Source: Solirubrobacteraceae bacterium (GTDB lineage Bacteria > Actinomycetota > Thermoleophilia > Solirubrobacterales > Solirubrobacteraceae). Taken from it: a stretch of 7,586 nucleotides of DNA. This document shows, piece by piece, positions 5,772-7,586 of this stretch (position 1 is the first letter of the stretch; the number at the start of each line of letters is the position of its first letter). Under the pieces are notes generated by a model. It was not told the origin of the DNA. It was given only the letters and a program-made list of their open reading frames with translations, and did not search any database. The DNA is taken from assembly GCA_025935735.1 (NCBI GenBank), contig JAICUS010000279.1, forward strand, positions 1 to 7,586. The letters run 5' to 3'. Position numbers and translations under genes: made by a program.

Positions 5772-7291
5772 TCCCAGAAGGCGCACATGTGCTCGGCCGC
5801 GTACTGCCCGTCCGTGATCGGCGTCGTCTGCCCGCCCGGACGCAGCGAGAGCATCCGGCCGCTGGAGTACTCCGGCCAGCGCGGCTGGCCCGGCACCCAC
5901 GGCGCGCCCAGCCAGGCGAACGCGCCCCAGTAGCGGACCATCTGGCGCGAGAGCTCGAGCTGCGGCGGCGTCAGCTGCGGATAGAGCGGGATGCCGTTGT
6001 CGAAGCTCGGCCACATATACGCCAGCTCCATGGCGTGGCCGGAGCCCCACTGATAGCCGGGCAGGTTGTTGTTCAGATGGGGCGCGTTCGGGTCGTTGAA
6101 CTCGTACGCATACGTGCGCGTGGCGGCGGCGAACTGCTGCGCCAGCGCCCGCGCGGTGCAGCCGCCGATGCCGGCGGCGAAGCCGCTGTCGGTCCAGATG
6201 TCGCCGATCGCGTAGGCCGCCGTGTACGGGCTCGGGTAGGCGCTCCAGGGGTAGCGCTGCAGGACCGCGTCGGCCCGGGCGCCCTCGGTCGAGCGCACGA
6301 ACGCCTCGTACTGGGCCTGGGTGAAGCCGGCGAACCCCTGCGAGAACGTCCGGCCCTCGTTGCGATTGGAGCCGAACAGCGTCGGCACGCGCGTGAAGCG
6401 GCCGCTCGCGATGGCGTCCGCGGGCGCGACCGGCAGCAGGTCGCCGTCGACGGTGAACGACGCCGCGGGCTGCGGCGTGGCGTCCAGGAGCGCCCCGACC
6501 GGCTTGACGCGCAGGCACGCCGCGTCGCTGCAGCCGAGCGCCGCGGCGAACCTCGCGCCGCTCGCCTGCCCGTCGGCGAGCGTCTGGCTCGGGCAGCTGC
6601 CGCTCTGCATCACCGCACGGCTGAACATCCCGCGCATCGAGGGCGCAGCCAGGATCGCGCACACCGAGAAGCCGCCGGCGGACTCGCCGGCGATCGTCAC
6701 GTTGCGCGGGTCGCCGCCGAAACGGCGGATGTTGGAGGCCGTCCAGCGCAGCGCGGCGCGCTGGTCCATCAGGCCGAAGTTCCCGGCGCCGATCCCGGGC
6801 AGCGCCAGGAAGCCGAGCGCGCCGAGGCGGTAGTTGATCGACACGACGACGACGTGGTCGGTGCGGGCGATCAGCGCGCCGTCGTGCTGGGTGCCCGAGC
6901 CGGTGGTCAGCCCGCCGCCGTGGATCCAGAACAGCACCGGCAGGCGATGGGCGAAGCCCTGCGGCCGGTAGACGCTGAGGTACAGGCAGTCCTCGGTCTC
7001 CGACCGCGGCCCGTTGGAGTTCGCCGTCTGCGGGCAGCGGTTGGGCAGCGTGGTGGCGTCGCGCACGCCGTGCCAGCGCGCGGCCGGCTGCGGCGGCCGC
7101 CAGCGCAGCGCGCCCACCGGCGGCGCGGCGTAGGGGATGCCCAGGAACTTGTCCACGCCGTCCGCGGACAACCCGCGGACCGGACCGTGGTCGGTGGCGG
7201 CCACCGGGCCGCCGTGGGCACGCGCCGGCGCCGCGCCGGCGAACAGGACGGTGGCGGCCAGCAACGCGACCGCCGGGAAATATGACTTCAT
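5753..7291 (-). CDS. Secreted type-B carboxylesterase (COesterase family)
   Basis: This 512-residue alpha/beta hydrolase matches the usual size of bacterial type-B esterases (PnbA-like). A signal peptide is evident: one Lys, a hydrophobic run at 6-21, and an ARA site predicting cleavage after residue 25. The sequence shows the oxyanion-hole HGGG (124-127), nucleophile Ser204 in GESAGG, Glu312 in SNRNEG and His419 in SGHAMEL, so the triad is complete. Cys86 and Cys102 (EDCLYL) match the conserved first disulfide, and the pair in GCSDAACLR matches the second; eight cysteines in the mature protein suit an exported enzyme. It hydrolyses carboxylic esters (short-chain, aromatic or drug-like); the natural substrate is unknown. 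The ATG at 7291 is supported by a strong Shine-Dalgarno. It lies 49 bp downstream of the MFS exporter stop, probably in one operon. Its last codons overlap the methyltransferase gene tail-to-tail. Confidence 0.95.
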   Translation of the reverse strand: MKSYFPAVALLAATVLFAGAAPARAHGGPVAATDHGPVRGLSADGVDKFLGIPYAAPPVGALRWRPPQPAARWHGVRDATTLPNRCPQTANSNGPRSETEDCLYLSVYRPQGFAHRLPVLFWIHGGGLTTGSGTQHDGALIARTDHVVVVSINYRLGALGFLALPGIGAGNFGLMDQRAALRWTASNIRRFGGDPRNVTIAGESAGGFSVCAILAAPSMRGMFSRAVMQSGSCPSQTLADGQASGARFAAALGCSDAACLRVKPVGALLDATPQPAASFTVDGDLLPVAPADAIASGRFTRVPTLFGSNRNEGRTFSQGFAGFTQAQYEAFVRSTEGARADAVLQRYPWSAYPSPYTAAYAIGDIWTDSGFAAGIGGCTARALAQQFAAATRTYAYEFNDPNAPHLNNNLPGYQWGSGHAMELAYMWPSFDNGIPLYPQLTPPQLELSRQMVRYWGAFAWLGAPWVPGQPRWPEYSSGRMLSLRPGGQTTPITDGQYAAEHMCAFWDQAASM

Positions 7292-7340
7292 CTGGACCTC
7301 CCGAGCCCCTACGTGGCCCGAATATTGCCAGACGGTTGGC
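7292..7340 (-). other. Short gap between exporter and esterase genes, possible weak promoter
   Basis: These 49 bp hold the esterase ribosome binding site and, reading leftwards, a small dyad GCCA-ACCGTC-TGGC followed directly by AATATT (about 7320-7325). The AATATT is an unusually A+T-rich patch for this genome that could act as a -10 box for esterase-only transcription. No matching -35 box is obvious. No terminator is visible, so read-through from the exporter gene is expected. Confidence 0.35.
7296..7302 (-). promoter_or_regulatory. Strong Shine-Dalgarno for the carboxylesterase
   Basis: On the minus strand, GGGAGGT ends 4 nt before the ATG at 7291. It is the clearest ribosome binding site of the window and fixes this start. 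A separate site is consistent with the esterase being translated independently even if co-transcribed with the exporter gene. Confidence 0.75.
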
Positions 7341-7586
7341 TTATTCGGCGGCCGGTGCGGCGTCGGCCGGCGCGTGCGTGCGCAGCGGGTACTCGGGCAG
7401 CAGGATCGCGAGCACCAGCACGACGGCCGCCAGCGGCACGATCGCCCAGAAGACGGCGTGCGTGGCGCCCGACAGCGCCGCCCGGGCGGCCTCGTTGACG
7501 TGCGCGCCGCCCGACGTGAGCGCGTTGACGTCGATCCCGCTCCCGATCTGCGCGGTCAGCAGCGCGCCCAGCCCGGCCACCGCGAC
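7341..7586 (-). CDS. MFS transporter (DHA2/EmrB-QacA-like), C-terminal fragment
   Basis: Only the last 81 residues are in the window; the gene enters from the right edge and its start is not visible. The fragment has an amphipathic or loop portion (GLGALLTAQIGSG, then a polar Asn/Ser/Ala/Gly stretch, then NEAARAALSGATHAVF). One clear membrane helix of about 20 residues (WAIVPLAAVVLVLAILL) follows, then the pattern LPEYPLR and a short Ala-rich, acidic tail. This ending (A-L-x-x-A-x-H-x-V-F, last helix, LPxxPLR) is typical of 14-TM drug:proton antiporters of the DHA2 family, placed in the cytoplasmic membrane and exporting drugs or small molecules. It is the promoter-proximal partner of the esterase gene. 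Because the diagnostic motifs lie outside the window, the exact subfamily is unsure. Confidence 0.75.
   Translation of the reverse strand, partial: VAVAGLGALLTAQIGSGIDVNALTSGGAHVNEAARAALSGATHAVFWAIVPLAAVVLVLAILLPEYPLRTHAPADAAPAAE

Noticed and set aside
4775..7285. 836-codon open frame on the plus strand across the methyltransferase and the esterase
   Set aside because: It is Arg/Ala/Gly-rich and repetitive in composition with no domain, and it lies antisense to the well-supported esterase. It is an artefact of G+C-rich third positions.

Overview
The window is very GC-rich, with G or C at nearly every third codon position, and it is almost wall-to-wall coding. The gene set fits a high-GC actinobacterium: an EttA-type ABC-F protein, a membrane HD-GYP protein, a J-domain/TPR protein overlapping a methyltransferase gene, a secreted type-B carboxylesterase and an MFS exporter. 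A member of the Thermoleophilia/Solirubrobacterales is my best guess, made from general feel without any search. I see no mobile element, phage gene, CRISPR array, tRNA or rRNA. It reads as ordinary chromosomal housekeeping and accessory-metabolic sequence.

Layout, left to right. (1) The N-terminal part of ettA (translation-factor ATPase) runs leftwards off the window. (2) Divergent from it, a class-I glutamine-amidotransferase-like gamma-glutamyl-GABA hydrolase (PuuD family, peptidase C26) runs right. (3) Its stop codon interlocks with that of a leftward gene for an eight-or-so-TM membrane protein with a C-terminal HD-GYP cyclic-di-GMP phosphodiesterase domain. (4) A 272-bp intergenic region, the only sizeable non-coding stretch, separates this gene from a rightward pair. 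It holds a perfect 13-bp G+C-rich inverted repeat flanked by an 8-bp direct repeat, and a possible leaderless promoter. (5) The rightward pair is a J-domain + Tudor-like + TPR protein followed, with a 1-nt stop/start overlap, by a class-I SAM-dependent methyltransferase with an NPPY motif. (6) The methyltransferase gene overlaps tail-to-tail by 19 bp with a leftward gene for an exported carboxylesterase. (7) Upstream of the esterase, on the same strand, is the C-terminal end of an MFS (DHA2-like) exporter that enters from the right edge.

How the genes may work together. The J/TPR protein and the methyltransferase look translationally coupled, and this is the least described part of the window. 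An inferred role is a chaperone-adaptor protein made with an enzyme that methylates a protein or rRNA. The exporter and esterase probably form one leftward transcription unit, perhaps for handling an ester-containing compound at the cell surface. The HD-GYP protein should lower cyclic-di-GMP in response to a membrane signal. ettA and the PuuD-like gene share only a 44-60 bp divergent promoter region.

Both convergent gene pairs overlap, so there is no room for intergenic terminators. I find no decisive evidence of a wholly new system. The J-Tudor-TPR/methyltransferase pair is the best candidate for something not well described.
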